Assembly (NCBI RefSeq): GCF_000733925.1
Contig: NZ_JPOO01000003.1
Span: 372,001 to 436,000 of the forward strand
Reading direction: 5' to 3'
Origin: Arenibacter algicola
GTDB lineage: Bacteria; Bacteroidota; Bacteroidia; Flavobacteriales; Flavobacteriaceae
DNA length: 64,000 bases
The stretch's first letter is position 1; each line of letters starts with the position of its first letter. The notes below the pieces were generated by a model that saw only the letters and a list, made by a program, of their open reading frames with translations, was not told where the DNA came from and searched no databases. The translations under genes were made by a program, and so were the position numbers. Shown here in pieces: positions 36,784 to 45,801 of the stretch.

Positions 36784-37282
36784 CCATCAATACTTCTAAG
36801 GCCGCCTTGTAATTGGGCTCATCAACGATTTCCCCAACCTGCTCCGTATAGATAACCTTTCCTTCTTCATCCAATACCACCACCGCTCTGGAGTGCAGGG
36901 ATTTTAATGGACCGTCAACAAATTCCAAACCAAAGGCCTTTCCGAAGTTACCGTCCCTGAAATCGGACAACATTTCCACGTTTGCTATTCCTTCTGCACC
37001 ACAAAAACGACCTTGGGCAAAGGGAAGGTCTTTGGAAACACATAAGACCTTAGTGTTTTTCAATTCGGTAGCTTCCTTATTAAATTGTCTTACAGATTGT
37101 GCACATGTTCCAGTATCTACACTGGGAAAAATATTTAATACCACTTTTGCACCTTTGTAATCGTCCAATTGTATATTGGACAAATCTCCCTTGGTCAAAG
37201 AAAATCCAGGGGCTTTACTTCCTGGTTCAGGTAGTGCGCCAATAGTGTTTATAGGATTTCCTTTAAGTGTTACTGTAGCCAT
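36776..37282 (-). CDS. tpx: Thiol peroxidase
   Basis: 168 aa atypical 2-Cys peroxiredoxin that reduces alkyl hydroperoxides using thioredoxin. Peroxidatic C60 lies in PSVDTGTCAQSVRQFN and resolving C94 in LPFAQGRFCGAEG, the Tpx spacing. Residues 1-30 (ATVTLKGNPINTIGALPEPG) are the typical Tpx N-terminus. Length matches the family. It lies downstream of a thioredoxin and a 2-Cys peroxiredoxin on the same strand, which forms an oxidant-defence group, and overlaps dgkA by 8 bp. Confidence 0.95.
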   Translation of the reverse strand: MATVTLKGNPINTIGALPEPGSKAPGFSLTKGDLSNIQLDDYKGAKVVLNIFPSVDTGTCAQSVRQFNKEATELKNTKVLCVSKDLPFAQGRFCGAEGIANVEMLSDFRDGNFGKAFGLEFVDGPLKSLHSRAVVVLDEEGKVIYTEQVGEIVDEPNYKAALEVLMDA

Positions 37283-37466
37283 AATTAATTTTTTAAATTT
37301 TGCGTGAAAATAAAAAATATATGCTTGATAAATAAGGAATATAGGATAAAAAGTAGGACAATAATTAGACTTGCTTAATTACATAAATAATTAAAATACC
37401 CCTATCCTATGTAGTAACATAAAAATAGAGGTATTTGCCTTTATTGGGATTTGAATCCTACACCAA

Positions 37467-37724
37467 TTATTTGTCTATAGAACCAACGACCCTTTGCATA
37501 AATTCGTTCAAAGCCTCTTTTTGGGGCTTACCTTCCTTTATGGATTTTTGTACCTCCAAGGCTCCGTACAGATTGGAAATCAGTTCACCAATAACATCCA
37601 ATTCCTCATCCTTTAATGAAGAGACTTCGGTAATGGACTCCAAGGTTTCTATTGTTTCCAATACATAATCCTCATCGTTTTCCGCTATAAAGCCGGTAAG
37701 ATGTTTAATTACTGGTAACTTCAC
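37467..37724 (-). CDS. DUF6952-like small acidic protein
   Basis: 85 aa, acidic, all-helical in appearance (DEDYVLETIETLESITEVSS, LKDEELDVIGELISNLYGAL), no signal peptide or cysteine. It fits the Flavobacteriaceae DUF6952 family, function unknown. Its first 20 bp overlap the end of the thioredoxin gene, so it is probably translated by coupling with it, and a partnership with that thioredoxin is plausible (inference). Confidence 0.75.
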   Translation of the reverse strand: MKLPVIKHLTGFIAENDEDYVLETIETLESITEVSSLKDEELDVIGELISNLYGALEVQKSIKEGKPQKEALNEFMQRVVGSIDK

Positions 37725-38019
37725 TGATCAATTCCTTTAAAACTTCATACTTATTGGTCTGTACCTGATTCTTGAATTCGCCATCGCTAAAAATGGCAAA
37801 AGTGGGAAGGTTGTCCACATTGGCCAACTTTCTGGATTCAGGAAATTTCTCTGCATCTGCAAGAACAAAGGTGATATCCTCATTAACGGAGGCTTCCTTT
37901 TTGAACTTTGGCTTCATTATTCTACAGTTGCCACACCAAGTAGCCGAATATTGAACAACCACATTTTTATTTTGATCAATAATCTCTTTCAGATTATCAT
38001 TTTCCAATTCTACTATCAT
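37705..38019 (-). CDS. Thioredoxin family protein
   Basis: 104 aa cytoplasmic thioredoxin-fold protein with active site ATWCGNCRIMKP (C29, C32; WCGNC instead of the canonical WCGPC) and the cis-proline region NVDNLPTFAIFSDGE. The Asn in place of Pro shifts the redox potential of the family upward (known for related variants), so it may serve as a dedicated reductant of the peroxiredoxin encoded 75 bp upstream (inference). Overlaps the DUF6952 gene by 20 bp. Confidence 0.93.
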   Translation of the reverse strand: MIVELENDNLKEIIDQNKNVVVQYSATWCGNCRIMKPKFKKEASVNEDITFVLADAEKFPESRKLANVDNLPTFAIFSDGEFKNQVQTNKYEVLKELISEVTSN

Positions 38020-38094
38020 AAATTCTAAGTTTAATTTTATAAAAAAGGAGTCAATTCAAAATATCAATTGACCCCTTATATTTAATTCTTGAAT

Positions 38095-38739
38095 TTAGTT
38101 TGCGTGTGCGGACAAATAATTGGCCACACCATTTCTATCCGCAGTCATGGCATCTTTACCTTCTTCCCAATTGGCAGGACAAACTTCTCCTTTTTGTTGA
38201 ACGTGGGTATATGCATCGATCAAACGCAAATACTCATTTACATTTCTACCCAAAGGCATATGATTTATTCCTTCATGGAACACAGTACCTTCCTCATCTA
38301 TTAAATAGGTAGCTCTGTAAGTTACATTATCGCCATCTACCATAACAACACCTGTTTCCTCATTATACTGCTCATTGGTGATATCCAATATACCCAAAGT
38401 GGAGGCTAGGTTTCTGTTGCTATCTGCAAGAATAGGGTAGGTAACCCCTTCAATTCCTCCATTATCCTTAGCCGTATTCAACCATGCAAAATGAACTTCG
38501 GCAGTGTCACAAGAAGCTCCGATAACCAGTGTGTTCCTTTTTTCAAATTCACCCAAAGCAGCTTGAAAAGCATGTAATTCTGTTGGACAAACAAAAGTGA
38601 AATCTTTTGGGTACCAGAATAAGATAACTTTCTTATTATTTTTTTGAGCCTCTTCCAATACATTCAATTTGAAAGTATCGCCTAAATCGTTCATTGCATT
38701 TACGCTTAGGTTTGGAAATTTTTTACCTACTAAAGTCAT
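38095..38739 (-). CDS. Typical 2-Cys peroxiredoxin (AhpC/Prx1 type)
   Basis: 214 aa peroxidase that reduces hydrogen peroxide and organic peroxides. Peroxidatic C51 in YPKDFTFVCPTELHAF and resolving C187 in KGEVCPANWEEG are both present, so it forms the usual intersubunit disulfide. It is first in the minus-strand group peroxiredoxin - thioredoxin - DUF6952 - tpx. No AhpF is nearby, so electrons probably come from the adjacent thioredoxin (inference). About 430 bp of upstream non-coding sequence presumably holds its promoter. Confidence 0.96.
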   Translation of the reverse strand: MTLVGKKFPNLSVNAMNDLGDTFKLNVLEEAQKNNKKVILFWYPKDFTFVCPTELHAFQAALGEFEKRNTLVIGASCDTAEVHFAWLNTAKDNGGIEGVTYPILADSNRNLASTLGILDITNEQYNEETGVVMVDGDNVTYRATYLIDEEGTVFHEGINHMPLGRNVNEYLRLIDAYTHVQQKGEVCPANWEEGKDAMTADRNGVANYLSAHAN

Positions 38740-39172
38740 ATTTATAAAATTTATACAATTAATTTCTGACGTAAAATTACATCTAATTATAGGGGTTTCT
38801 GCTAATATGGATTTAAAAAACTTATGCCAATATAACTATTGTATATACCTATGCCGAAAACTATATTTACTTGTGAAGTTGGAAAAATTTACACCCTTAA
38901 TTTCTTTATTCCACAATACAAATAGGTTAAAATTATCAAGTTCGTTTTTGAATAAATTAATTGACTTAATAATAATTTGATTTGTTAAAAAACAACCCAC
39001 TTTGCCTCTTACGGAAGTTGGTTTTTATTTTTATTGAAATATCTTGATATATAGTAATAGTAAAGGGGGAAATCGAGGAATCGCAATAGGTAAATGGGCA
39101 TGTTATTTAGCAAAAGCCAAGATAATTGCATGCATCACACAAATCTAATTAAGAAATAATTACTGACGATTA
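38740..39172 (-). other. Intergenic region, peroxiredoxin upstream region
   Basis: 433 bp, AT-rich, no convincing gene; a 103-codon plus-strand frame at 38669-38980 overlaps the peroxiredoxin start and looks non-coding. Contains a weak minus-strand terminator-like hairpin at 38987-39026 and otherwise nothing I can name; no TAnnTTTG match with a spaced TTG was found for the peroxiredoxin. Confidence 0.5.
38987..39026 (-). terminator. Possible terminator downstream of the NhaC gene
   Basis: Minus strand reads AAAAACCAAC ... GTTGTTTTTT, a stem with one bulge and a 20-nt loop followed by T's. It lies about 145 bp after the NhaC stop. Confidence 0.4.
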
Positions 39173-40648
39173 TTAACCAGCCACCTTGGATGTCTTAAGC
39201 TGTCTTATCTTTAAGTGCAAGGCCGCAAAGAAGAGGGTCGTAAAAGGACTCAACCAATTGAATATGGCATATACAAAATATTCGGCAACCCCAACGCCCA
39301 ATACCCCTGACTGATAAGCTCCACAGGTATTCCACGGAATCAATACCGAAGTTACCGTTCCAGAATCTTCTAGCGTCCTACTCAAATTTTCTGGGGCCAG
39401 ACCCTTATCCTGAAAGGCTTTCTTAAACATTTTACCAGGGATAACAATAGCCAGGTATTGATCACTGGCTATAGCGTTTAGACCAATACAGCTCATTACA
39501 GTACTGGCAAACAATCCAAAAACGGAACTTGCAATGGACAATAACGATTTTGTAATTCTGGCCAATGCCCCAATGCCGTCCATAATACCCCCAAATACCA
39601 TAGCACAGCATATAAGCAATATGGTCCATATCATACCTTGCATACCCCCGGCGCTGAACAGATCGTTCAACTTTTCGTTTTCCGTGACTATGGCAGTATC
39701 AGTAAAAATAGCGTTGAAAATTGCCGTTACGTTGGAATCCGATAGGGTTTTTAATACCTCTGTCTGAAAAAATAGGGCAAATACCCCAGCCAAGGCTACC
39801 CCTGAACCCAGTGCAATCAATGGTTTGGTTTTTAAAAGTATTAGCGCAATAACAACGCCGGGGACAATAAACAAATATGGGTTTATATTAAAGGTATCAT
39901 TAATAGTAACCAAGAGCGCACTTACATCTGCGCTCCCTGAAGTCTCTATATTCAAACTTATCACAGCAAAAACCGTCAATGTTATTAAAATTGTAGGGAC
40001 CGTGGTTATAGTCATGTATTTAATATGTGTAAATAGGTCTGTCCCTGCCATGGCCGGGGCCAAATTGGTAGTATCGCTCAAGGGAGACATCTTATCCCCG
40101 AAATAGGCCCCTGAAATCACAGCACCAGCTATCATGCCAGGATAAATGCCCAAGGCAGTTCCAATTCCAACAAGAGCTATCCCCACTGTAGCAGAGGTAG
40201 TCCAGGAGCTACCTGTAGCCACAGAAATAATTGCAGCAATTACAACCGAAGCCGGTAAAAAAATGGAGGGATTCAAAACTTGTAGACCGTAATATACCAT
40301 GGCAGGGATAACGCCACTCACCAACCAAGTACCCGCCAATGCCCCCACCAGAAACAAAATCATAATGGGGACAAGAACGCTTTTAAGGTTTTCCAAAACT
40401 TCTAGTCCCATAGTTTTTATGGAAGTTTTATTAAAGAACCCTACAATGGCACTTATGGCACCTCCCAATAATAAAATAATCTGATTGGAATATTCCCCGA
40501 ACCATTCTCCGTCAGCATAGAAAATGTTATAGGCCAACATCATCATCAAAAGAACTACTGGGATAAGGGCTTCCCAAATATTCAATTCCTTGTTTTCTAC
40601 TATATGTTCATTTTCGGGTCCAGCGGGATTGGTACTCAGGTTCTGCAT
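39173..40648 (-). CDS. NhaC-family Na+/H+ antiporter-like transporter
   Basis: 491 aa, about 11-12 membrane segments. NhaC motifs: ISVATGSSWTTSATVGIALVG (helix with SSWTT), YFGDKMSPLSDTTNLAPAMA (Asp-containing ion site) and, in the second half, DSGTVTSVLIPWNTCGAYQ. Members exchange Na+ for protons, but several act on malate/lactate or amino acids. It begins 61 bp after the PLP lyase gene on the same strand, so the pair is probably co-transcribed and the transporter may serve that enzyme's substrate or product (inference). Confidence 0.92.
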   Translation of the reverse strand: MQNLSTNPAGPENEHIVENKELNIWEALIPVVLLMMMLAYNIFYADGEWFGEYSNQIILLLGGAISAIVGFFNKTSIKTMGLEVLENLKSVLVPIMILFLVGALAGTWLVSGVIPAMVYYGLQVLNPSIFLPASVVIAAIISVATGSSWTTSATVGIALVGIGTALGIYPGMIAGAVISGAYFGDKMSPLSDTTNLAPAMAGTDLFTHIKYMTITTVPTILITLTVFAVISLNIETSGSADVSALLVTINDTFNINPYLFIVPGVVIALILLKTKPLIALGSGVALAGVFALFFQTEVLKTLSDSNVTAIFNAIFTDTAIVTENEKLNDLFSAGGMQGMIWTILLICCAMVFGGIMDGIGALARITKSLLSIASSVFGLFASTVMSCIGLNAIASDQYLAIVIPGKMFKKAFQDKGLAPENLSRTLEDSGTVTSVLIPWNTCGAYQSGVLGVGVAEYFVYAIFNWLSPFTTLFFAALHLKIRQLKTSKVAG

Positions 40649-40709
40649 TTAGAAGCTATTTGTTTCTTCGTAATATTACGATTTTGATATCTCTTCTGCA
40701 AACCCAATA

Positions 40710-41930
40710 TTACACCTTAGTACTTATAGATTTAATAATATCCAATTTAATCAGACAGTCCTTCATGGCCATATAGGTCCTATCAATATGGTCATCCAAC
40801 CCTATGGAAAACCGAATTAAACCGTTGGACAGTCCCATCTCAATTTGCTCCTCCATTGGAATTTCCGAAGAGGTGGATGTTCCAGGCGCACTAAACAAGG
40901 TTTTGTAAAAGCCCAAGCTAACCGCTAAATATCCCAAATGTTTTTTTTGCATTAATTCCATTAGGGCATTGGCCTTCTCCAGAGACCCCACGTCCAAAGT
41001 CAATAGCCCACCAAAGCCATATTCCATGTTGTATTGCTTTTTCATCACCTCGTGACCCACATGCGATTTTAATCCAGGATATACTACCCGCAATCCGTCC
41101 TTTTCAAAATTTTTGGACAGGTACATCGCATTCTCACTATGTTTCTTCATCCTTATATGAAGGGTTCTCATATTTTTCAATATAGAAGATGCCCTTAGAC
41201 TATCCAAAGTACTGCCCAATAACATCCCCGCTCCGTTATTTACATCCTTGAGGCCCAAACAAAATTCTTTGGTACCGCAGACCGCCCCAGCTACGCAATC
41301 ACTTGTGCCATTTATAAACTTTGTTAAACTGTGGATAACAATATCGGCTCCCAATTTTGCTGGGGAAATGGATAGGGGCGAAAAAGTATTGTCGACCACC
41401 AAGGGGATGTCATGTTTTTTAGCAAGTTTGGAAAGTGCCTGTAAATCGGCCACTTCCAATAATGGGTTACTTACCGACTCGCAATAGAGCATTTTGGTTT
41501 TTGGGGTAATGGACTTGGCCACTGCATCCAAATTAGTAGTATCCACAAAGGAAATCCCAATATTGAATTTCTTTAGAAAATTCTTCATAAGGGCATAGGT
41601 ACCCCCATAGATGGTCCTACTACTAACAATATGGTCTCCAGCATTGCACAATTGTAGAATTACAGCACTTATGGCCCCCATACCGCTCGCAGTTACATTG
41701 GCCGTTTCCGTTCCTTCCAAAGCGGCCAAAGCTTCTCCCAAATATAAGTTGGAAGGGGAGGAGTGCCTACTGTAAAGATAACATCCTTCTGTATTTCCCT
41801 CAAAAGTATCGAACATGGTTTTTGCCGATAAAAAAGTATAGGTGGAAGAGTCGGATATAGAGGGATTAACACCCCCATATTCTCCAAAATATTGTAAATC
41901 CTGTAAATCATCAGCTGCCTTAAAATCCAT
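40710..41930 (-). CDS. Cys/Met-metabolism PLP enzyme (methionine gamma-lyase / cystathionine synthase-lyase type)
   Basis: 406 aa fold-type-I PLP enzyme of the Cys/Met metabolism family. The Schiff-base Lys lies in DIVIHSLTKFINGTSDCVAG, the Asp in PLVVDNTFSPLSI and the phosphate-binding YSRHSSPSNLYLGEALAALEG near residue 54-74. The family breaks or forms C-S bonds (gamma-lyase, cystathionine gamma-synthase, beta-lyase); ASGMGAISAVILQLCNAGDHIV is conserved. Exact reaction is not decidable here. The start is 156 bp from a divergent Lrp/AsnC regulator, the usual arrangement for amino-acid-responsive control; NhaC follows in the same transcript. Confidence 0.9.
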   Translation of the reverse strand: MDFKAADDLQDLQYFGEYGGVNPSISDSSTYTFLSAKTMFDTFEGNTEGCYLYSRHSSPSNLYLGEALAALEGTETANVTASGMGAISAVILQLCNAGDHIVSSRTIYGGTYALMKNFLKKFNIGISFVDTTNLDAVAKSITPKTKMLYCESVSNPLLEVADLQALSKLAKKHDIPLVVDNTFSPLSISPAKLGADIVIHSLTKFINGTSDCVAGAVCGTKEFCLGLKDVNNGAGMLLGSTLDSLRASSILKNMRTLHIRMKKHSENAMYLSKNFEKDGLRVVYPGLKSHVGHEVMKKQYNMEYGFGGLLTLDVGSLEKANALMELMQKKHLGYLAVSLGFYKTLFSAPGTSTSSEIPMEEQIEMGLSNGLIRFSIGLDDHIDRTYMAMKDCLIKLDIIKSISTKV

Positions 41931-42086
41931 AATAACATATTTAATTTTCTATAAAATTAAAGTTAATACAGTAATTAATCAACCATTTACAACTATCTTA
42001 GAATATAAAACTATATTTTTATCAATATTTAGATTTTAATTACATGAGTTAGTAAAATTAAACTTGACTGTAGAAAATATATCACC

Positions 42087-42545
42087 ATGAAATTTGATGA
42101 AATCGATACCAAACTTTTGGGATTACTACAAAATGACAGTAAAAGGACTACCAAAGAATATGCCCTGCACTTAAATTTATCCGTTACCGCGGTATATGAA
42201 CGAATAAAGAGGCTGGAGAAACTGGGAGTAATTACCAATTATGTGGCCCTGGTTGACAAAAAAAAGGTAAATAAGGCCTTTACGGTATTTTGCCATGTGA
42301 AATTGGTACAACATATTAAGGAATATGTACTTCAATTTGAGCGGGAAGTACTTAAATTAAATGAGGTTGCGGAATGTTATCACACCAGTGGGGATTATGA
42401 TTATATCCTTAAAATATACGTGGCGGATATGGAAGAGTATAGAGAGTTCATGATTACCAAACTCACGGCCATAAACCACATTGGAAGTACTCAAAGTTCC
42501 TTCGTCATCAATGAAGTAAAAAGCACTACGGAAGTATTTATTTAA
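42087..42545 (+). CDS. Lrp/AsnC family transcriptional regulator
   Basis: 152 aa, typical for the family. N-terminal winged HTH (IDTKLLGLLQNDSKRTTKEY, AVYERIKRLEKLGVITNYVA) and C-terminal RAM ligand-binding domain (VAECYHTSGDYDYILKIYVA). Binds amino acids and DNA as an octamer. Divergent from the PLP lyase-NhaC pair with 156 bp between, so it most likely controls that pair and itself in response to a sulfur amino acid or its product (inference). Confidence 0.94.
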   Translation: MKFDEIDTKLLGLLQNDSKRTTKEYALHLNLSVTAVYERIKRLEKLGVITNYVALVDKKKVNKAFTVFCHVKLVQHIKEYVLQFEREVLKLNEVAECYHTSGDYDYILKIYVADMEEYREFMITKLTAINHIGSTQSSFVINEVKSTTEVFI

Positions 42546-42589
42546 CAAAAACAGTACATAATACGTTAATATCCCATCTAGTATGAATG

Positions 42590-42619
42590 TTGCCCAACAA
42601 TAAAACATTCGTATTTTTG
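42590..42619 (+). promoter_or_regulatory. Bacteroidota-type promoter for lpd
   Basis: TTG at 42590-42592, a 19-bp spacer, then TATTTTTG at 42612-42619, a full match to TTG-N(17-23)-TAnnTTTG. Transcription would start near 42626, about 36 nt before the lpd ATG. Confidence 0.75.
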
Positions 42620-42661
42620 TATTCACATTAATGAAACTAATCTTTTCAATACAATAATAAT

Positions 42662-44068
42662 ATGACCCAATACGATGTAGCCATTATAGGCTCAGGTCCT
42701 GGTGGATATGTTGCAGCAATCCGTTGTGCCCAGTTAGGAATGAAAACTGCTATAATAGAAAAATATTCAACTTTGGGCGGAACATGCCTTAATGTAGGAT
42801 GTATTCCTTCCAAAGCTTTGTTGGACTCTTCCCACCATTACGAAGATGCGGTAAAGCATTTTGAAGATCACGGAATTGAAATTCCTGGGGAAATCAAGAT
42901 CAACCTAGAGAAAATGATCGGAAGGAAACAGGCAGTGGTAGACCAGACCTGTGCCGGGGTAAAGTTCCTTATGGACAAGAATAAAATTGAGGTTTACGAA
43001 GGCCTTGGGAGTTTTAAGGATGCAACCCACATCAATATTAAAAAGAACGACGGCAAAACAGAGACCATTGAGGCAAAAAACATAATTATTGCCACAGGAT
43101 CCAAGCCATCTAGCCTTCCCTTTATCAAATTGGACAAGGAGCGCGTTATAACTTCAACAGAAGCCCTAAAACTGAAGGAAATACCCAAACACCTTATAGT
43201 CATTGGCGGTGGCGTAATAGGATTGGAATTGGGACAGGTCTACAAAAGATTGGGGGCAGAGGTAACGGTAATCGAATTCATGGACCGTATTATTCCTGGA
43301 ATGGATGGAGCACTTTCAAAAGAATTATTGAAAGTAATGAAGAAGCAAAAGGTAAAATTTAATCTATCCCATAAAGTTAAATCGGTAGAGGCCAAAGGCA
43401 AGGAAGTAATTGTTATAGCGGAGGATAAAAAAGGCGAAGAGATAACTTTTAAAGGAGACTATTGTTTGGTTTCTGTTGGAAGGAAGCCTTATACAGATGG
43501 ATTGAACATTGAAGCTTCCGGAGTTAAACTGGAAAAGAACGGTACCATTGCCGTAAATGACCATTTACAGACCAATGTATCCAATATTTATGCCCTAGGT
43601 GATGTGGTAAGGGGAGCCATGTTGGCTCATAAGGCCGAAGAAGAGGGAACCTTTGTAGCTGAAATTTTAGCCGGACAAAAACCACATATAGATTACAACT
43701 TAATTCCTGGTGTGGTATATACCTGGCCCGAAGTTGCAGCGGTAGGAAAAACCGAAGAGCAACTTAAGGAGGCCGGAGTAGCCTATAAGGTAGGGCAGTT
43801 TCCAATGCGCGCTTTGGGACGGGCTAGGGCCAGTATGGATTTGGATGGTTTTGTTAAAATATTGGCAGATAAAGAAACCGATGAAGTTTTGGGAGTACAT
43901 ATGATCGGAGCCAGAATGGCCGATTTAATTGCCGAGGCAGTTACAGCAATGGAGTTTAGGGCATCCGCCGAGGATATCTCCAGAATGAGCCACGCACACC
44001 CAACCTTTGCAGAGGCTGTGAAAGAGGCGGCTTTGGCGGCAACCGACAATAGAGCCCTACATGTTTAG
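42662..44068 (+). CDS. lpdA: Dihydrolipoyl dehydrogenase
   Basis: 468 aa, E3 component of 2-oxo acid dehydrogenase and glycine cleavage complexes; reoxidises dihydrolipoamide with NAD. FAD-binding VAIIGSGPGGYVAA (6-19), redox disulfide C42/C47 in GGTCLNVGCIPSK, NAD-binding VIGGGVIGLELGQV, ALGDVVRGAMLAHKAEEEG and the C-terminal catalytic base in HAHPTFAEAVKEA are all present. Full length. It is a stand-alone gene with its own promoter at 42590-42619 and a strong hairpin afterwards (44087-44133). Confidence 0.97.
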   Translation: MTQYDVAIIGSGPGGYVAAIRCAQLGMKTAIIEKYSTLGGTCLNVGCIPSKALLDSSHHYEDAVKHFEDHGIEIPGEIKINLEKMIGRKQAVVDQTCAGVKFLMDKNKIEVYEGLGSFKDATHINIKKNDGKTETIEAKNIIIATGSKPSSLPFIKLDKERVITSTEALKLKEIPKHLIVIGGGVIGLELGQVYKRLGAEVTVIEFMDRIIPGMDGALSKELLKVMKKQKVKFNLSHKVKSVEAKGKEVIVIAEDKKGEEITFKGDYCLVSVGRKPYTDGLNIEASGVKLEKNGTIAVNDHLQTNVSNIYALGDVVRGAMLAHKAEEEGTFVAEILAGQKPHIDYNLIPGVVYTWPEVAAVGKTEEQLKEAGVAYKVGQFPMRALGRARASMDLDGFVKILADKETDEVLGVHMIGARMADLIAEAVTAMEFRASAEDISRMSHAHPTFAEAVKEAALAATDNRALHV

Positions 44069-44086
44069 ATAATAAAAACAAGTTGG

Positions 44087-44133
44087 TAATAGAAGAGCCC
44101 CGTTAGACAAAATCTAACAGGGCTCTTCTATTA
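44087..44133. terminator. Bidirectional terminator-like hairpin between lpdA and the CDGSH gene
   Basis: Very long stem: TAATAGAAGAGCCC with its complement, one C-A mismatch, then GTTAGA/TCTAAC and a CAAAA loop. Placed between convergent genes, so it can stop transcripts from both sides. No long T-run on either side. Confidence 0.75.
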
Positions 44134-44176
44134 TTACTAATTCCTTAAATATTGCTTATTGGGACACAAATTGTAT

Positions 44177-44413
44177 TTATAACTTATGGGTACCGTCGCA
44201 ATAAGGTGGGTTTTTGGTTAACTTACAGGTACACAAATGGGCCCTTTTGTCTTCTACAGCTTCAAAAATTAAAGGGGGCGTAGCATTTTCGGCCTTGTGG
44301 GAACCATCACAAAAAGGTTGAACCTTGCTATGGCTACAAGTACACCACTTGTATTTTTTATCCTTCTCCAATTCCACCGCAATTGGTGAAAATTTATTGT
44401 TCATCTCGCTCAT
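44177..44413 (-). CDS. Double CDGSH iron-sulfur domain protein
   Basis: 78 aa with two CDGSH-type motifs: CTCSHSKVQPFCDGSHK (about 24-40) and CTCKLTKNPPYCDGTHK (about 61-77). Each provides three Cys and one His for a [2Fe-2S] cluster, as in small MitoNEET-like proteins that carry or sense clusters. In tandem form the two motifs can fold as one pseudo-dimer. No signal peptide. Cellular role in bacteria is not established; no iron-sulfur genes are nearby. Single gene, convergent with lpdA. Confidence 0.93.
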   Translation of the reverse strand: MSEMNNKFSPIAVELEKDKKYKWCTCSHSKVQPFCDGSHKAENATPPLIFEAVEDKRAHLCTCKLTKNPPYCDGTHKL

Positions 44414-44467
44414 TTATATTTTTTGTGCGAAAATAAGCGAAACTCAAATAGCAAAAAGATATAACAT

Positions 44468-45667
44468 CTAATTTTTTACCATTCTAAATAAGCGAATCAA
44501 AGTTAGCTTGGATTTAAGGACAAAGGCTTTTAGCAAGGGCTGACCTTCCTCGTTCAACCAGGCCTCTCCCTTTTGCTGAACCAACCTAACAGCTGATGAC
44601 AATTGCAATTTTATATAAACTTTGTTCCTTTCATATTGTAGCGCCAACATTGTGGTGATCACCATAAAGGCCAAGGCCCCAGGAATTACAATAGTAGGGG
44701 ACAGGCTGTGGTTCAAGAAATAGTATAGCCCCAAACCTGTAAAACTTCCGTACAAAATAATATAATGGATCACATAGATAGATAGGGTACTTTGTCCTAT
44801 CTTAAGTACACTACTATGGCTCATTAATTTTCTAAACAGCATAAATACGGCAAATACCAAAGAGACATCCCCCAACCGTATGAACAGATAGTTATTAAAA
44901 TAAACTTTGGAAAATACAAGCATTCCGGTCCAGTTATATAACTTTAAAAAGAAGCCCGAAGAATAAAACAATAGACCAATACCTACAATAATAAAACTGG
45001 CAATGGCAGCAGGATATAAATATTTAAAATTCCTGAATCTATTGAATAGTACGGACATAAAGGCCCCAATAGAAGCATACCCGAACCATGGTATTATTGT
45101 GAACACAGACCCGTTGGCCTTGGTCAGATAATTGGCCATCATCTCTGGCAGATAATGATGGGCATATTGTTTATAATTGGGTTCCAGTACAAATAATACT
45201 ATGGTAGTGGCCAATAATACACCAGGAAACAAATATTTATTTCTAGAAATGGTAAGAAGATAAATACCAATAATTCCCAAAATAGAAAGACCTATACAAT
45301 GTAGAACATCTACCAAATAAAAAGAACCATAAATCTGGCCCTTTAACAATCCAAAAAAGTTTAATCTAAGCAAGTAGCCTATGGCCAATAACTGTAATCC
45401 CCTTTTAATTCCTTTTTTTACCCTTGGGTTATTAAAACCAATCTCATTACCTTTAATTAGGAGGTAAGTAAATATGAATCCGGAAACCGTAAAAAAGACT
45501 GGTGCGGTAACCCCTCTGAAATATTTCCAAACAGAATAAACCCCATTGGAATTATCCCTAAATGCATTGTCCAGCAATCCATCCACGAAATGTCCCTGTA
45601 ACATCATAAGGATGGCCCATGCCCTCATAGCATCAATAAAATACAATCTCAGGTTGTTATTCCCCAT
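44468..45667 (-). CDS. DUF1624/acyltransferase-like multi-pass membrane protein
   Basis: 399 aa from MGNNNLRLYFID (Met at 45685 is also possible); the open frame continues upstream to 45751, but a good promoter at 45728-45756 lies inside that extension, so the later start is right. About ten membrane helices. The N-terminal LRLYFIDAMRAWAILMMLQG (with H in GHFVDGLL) and FRGVTAPVFFTVSGFIFTYL match the HGSNAT/DUF1624 family of membrane acyltransferases, which move an acetyl group across the membrane to a sugar. Acceptor unknown. Divergent from the FMN reductase gene. Confidence 0.82.
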   Translation of the reverse strand: MGNNNLRLYFIDAMRAWAILMMLQGHFVDGLLDNAFRDNSNGVYSVWKYFRGVTAPVFFTVSGFIFTYLLIKGNEIGFNNPRVKKGIKRGLQLLAIGYLLRLNFFGLLKGQIYGSFYLVDVLHCIGLSILGIIGIYLLTISRNKYLFPGVLLATTIVLFVLEPNYKQYAHHYLPEMMANYLTKANGSVFTIIPWFGYASIGAFMSVLFNRFRNFKYLYPAAIASFIIVGIGLLFYSSGFFLKLYNWTGMLVFSKVYFNNYLFIRLGDVSLVFAVFMLFRKLMSHSSVLKIGQSTLSIYVIHYIILYGSFTGLGLYYFLNHSLSPTIVIPGALAFMVITTMLALQYERNKVYIKLQLSSAVRLVQQKGEAWLNEEGQPLLKAFVLKSKLTLIRLFRMVKN

Positions 45668-45727
45668 ATTAACTTTTGTATACATCCTATATACTTGTAA
45701 AACAGTGGCTTTGGATGTTTTCGCGTG

Positions 45728-45756
45728 CAAAATTATGCAATTTCCTCGCAATTCAA
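45728..45756 (-). promoter_or_regulatory. Promoter for the DUF1624 membrane protein
   Basis: On the minus strand TTG (45754-45756), an 18-bp spacer and TAATTTTG (45728-45735) match the Bacteroidota consensus. It lies about 43-60 bp upstream of the chosen starts and decides against the ATG at 45751. Confidence 0.65.
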
Positions 45757-45801
45757 TCTATTTTACGGTATTTTCGTTGTGTAAACATTAAAATAATCAA
45801 G

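Noticed and set aside
38669..38980. 103-codon plus frame over the peroxiredoxin start
   Set aside because: Overlaps the peroxiredoxin coding start antisense and continues into AT-rich non-coding sequence.
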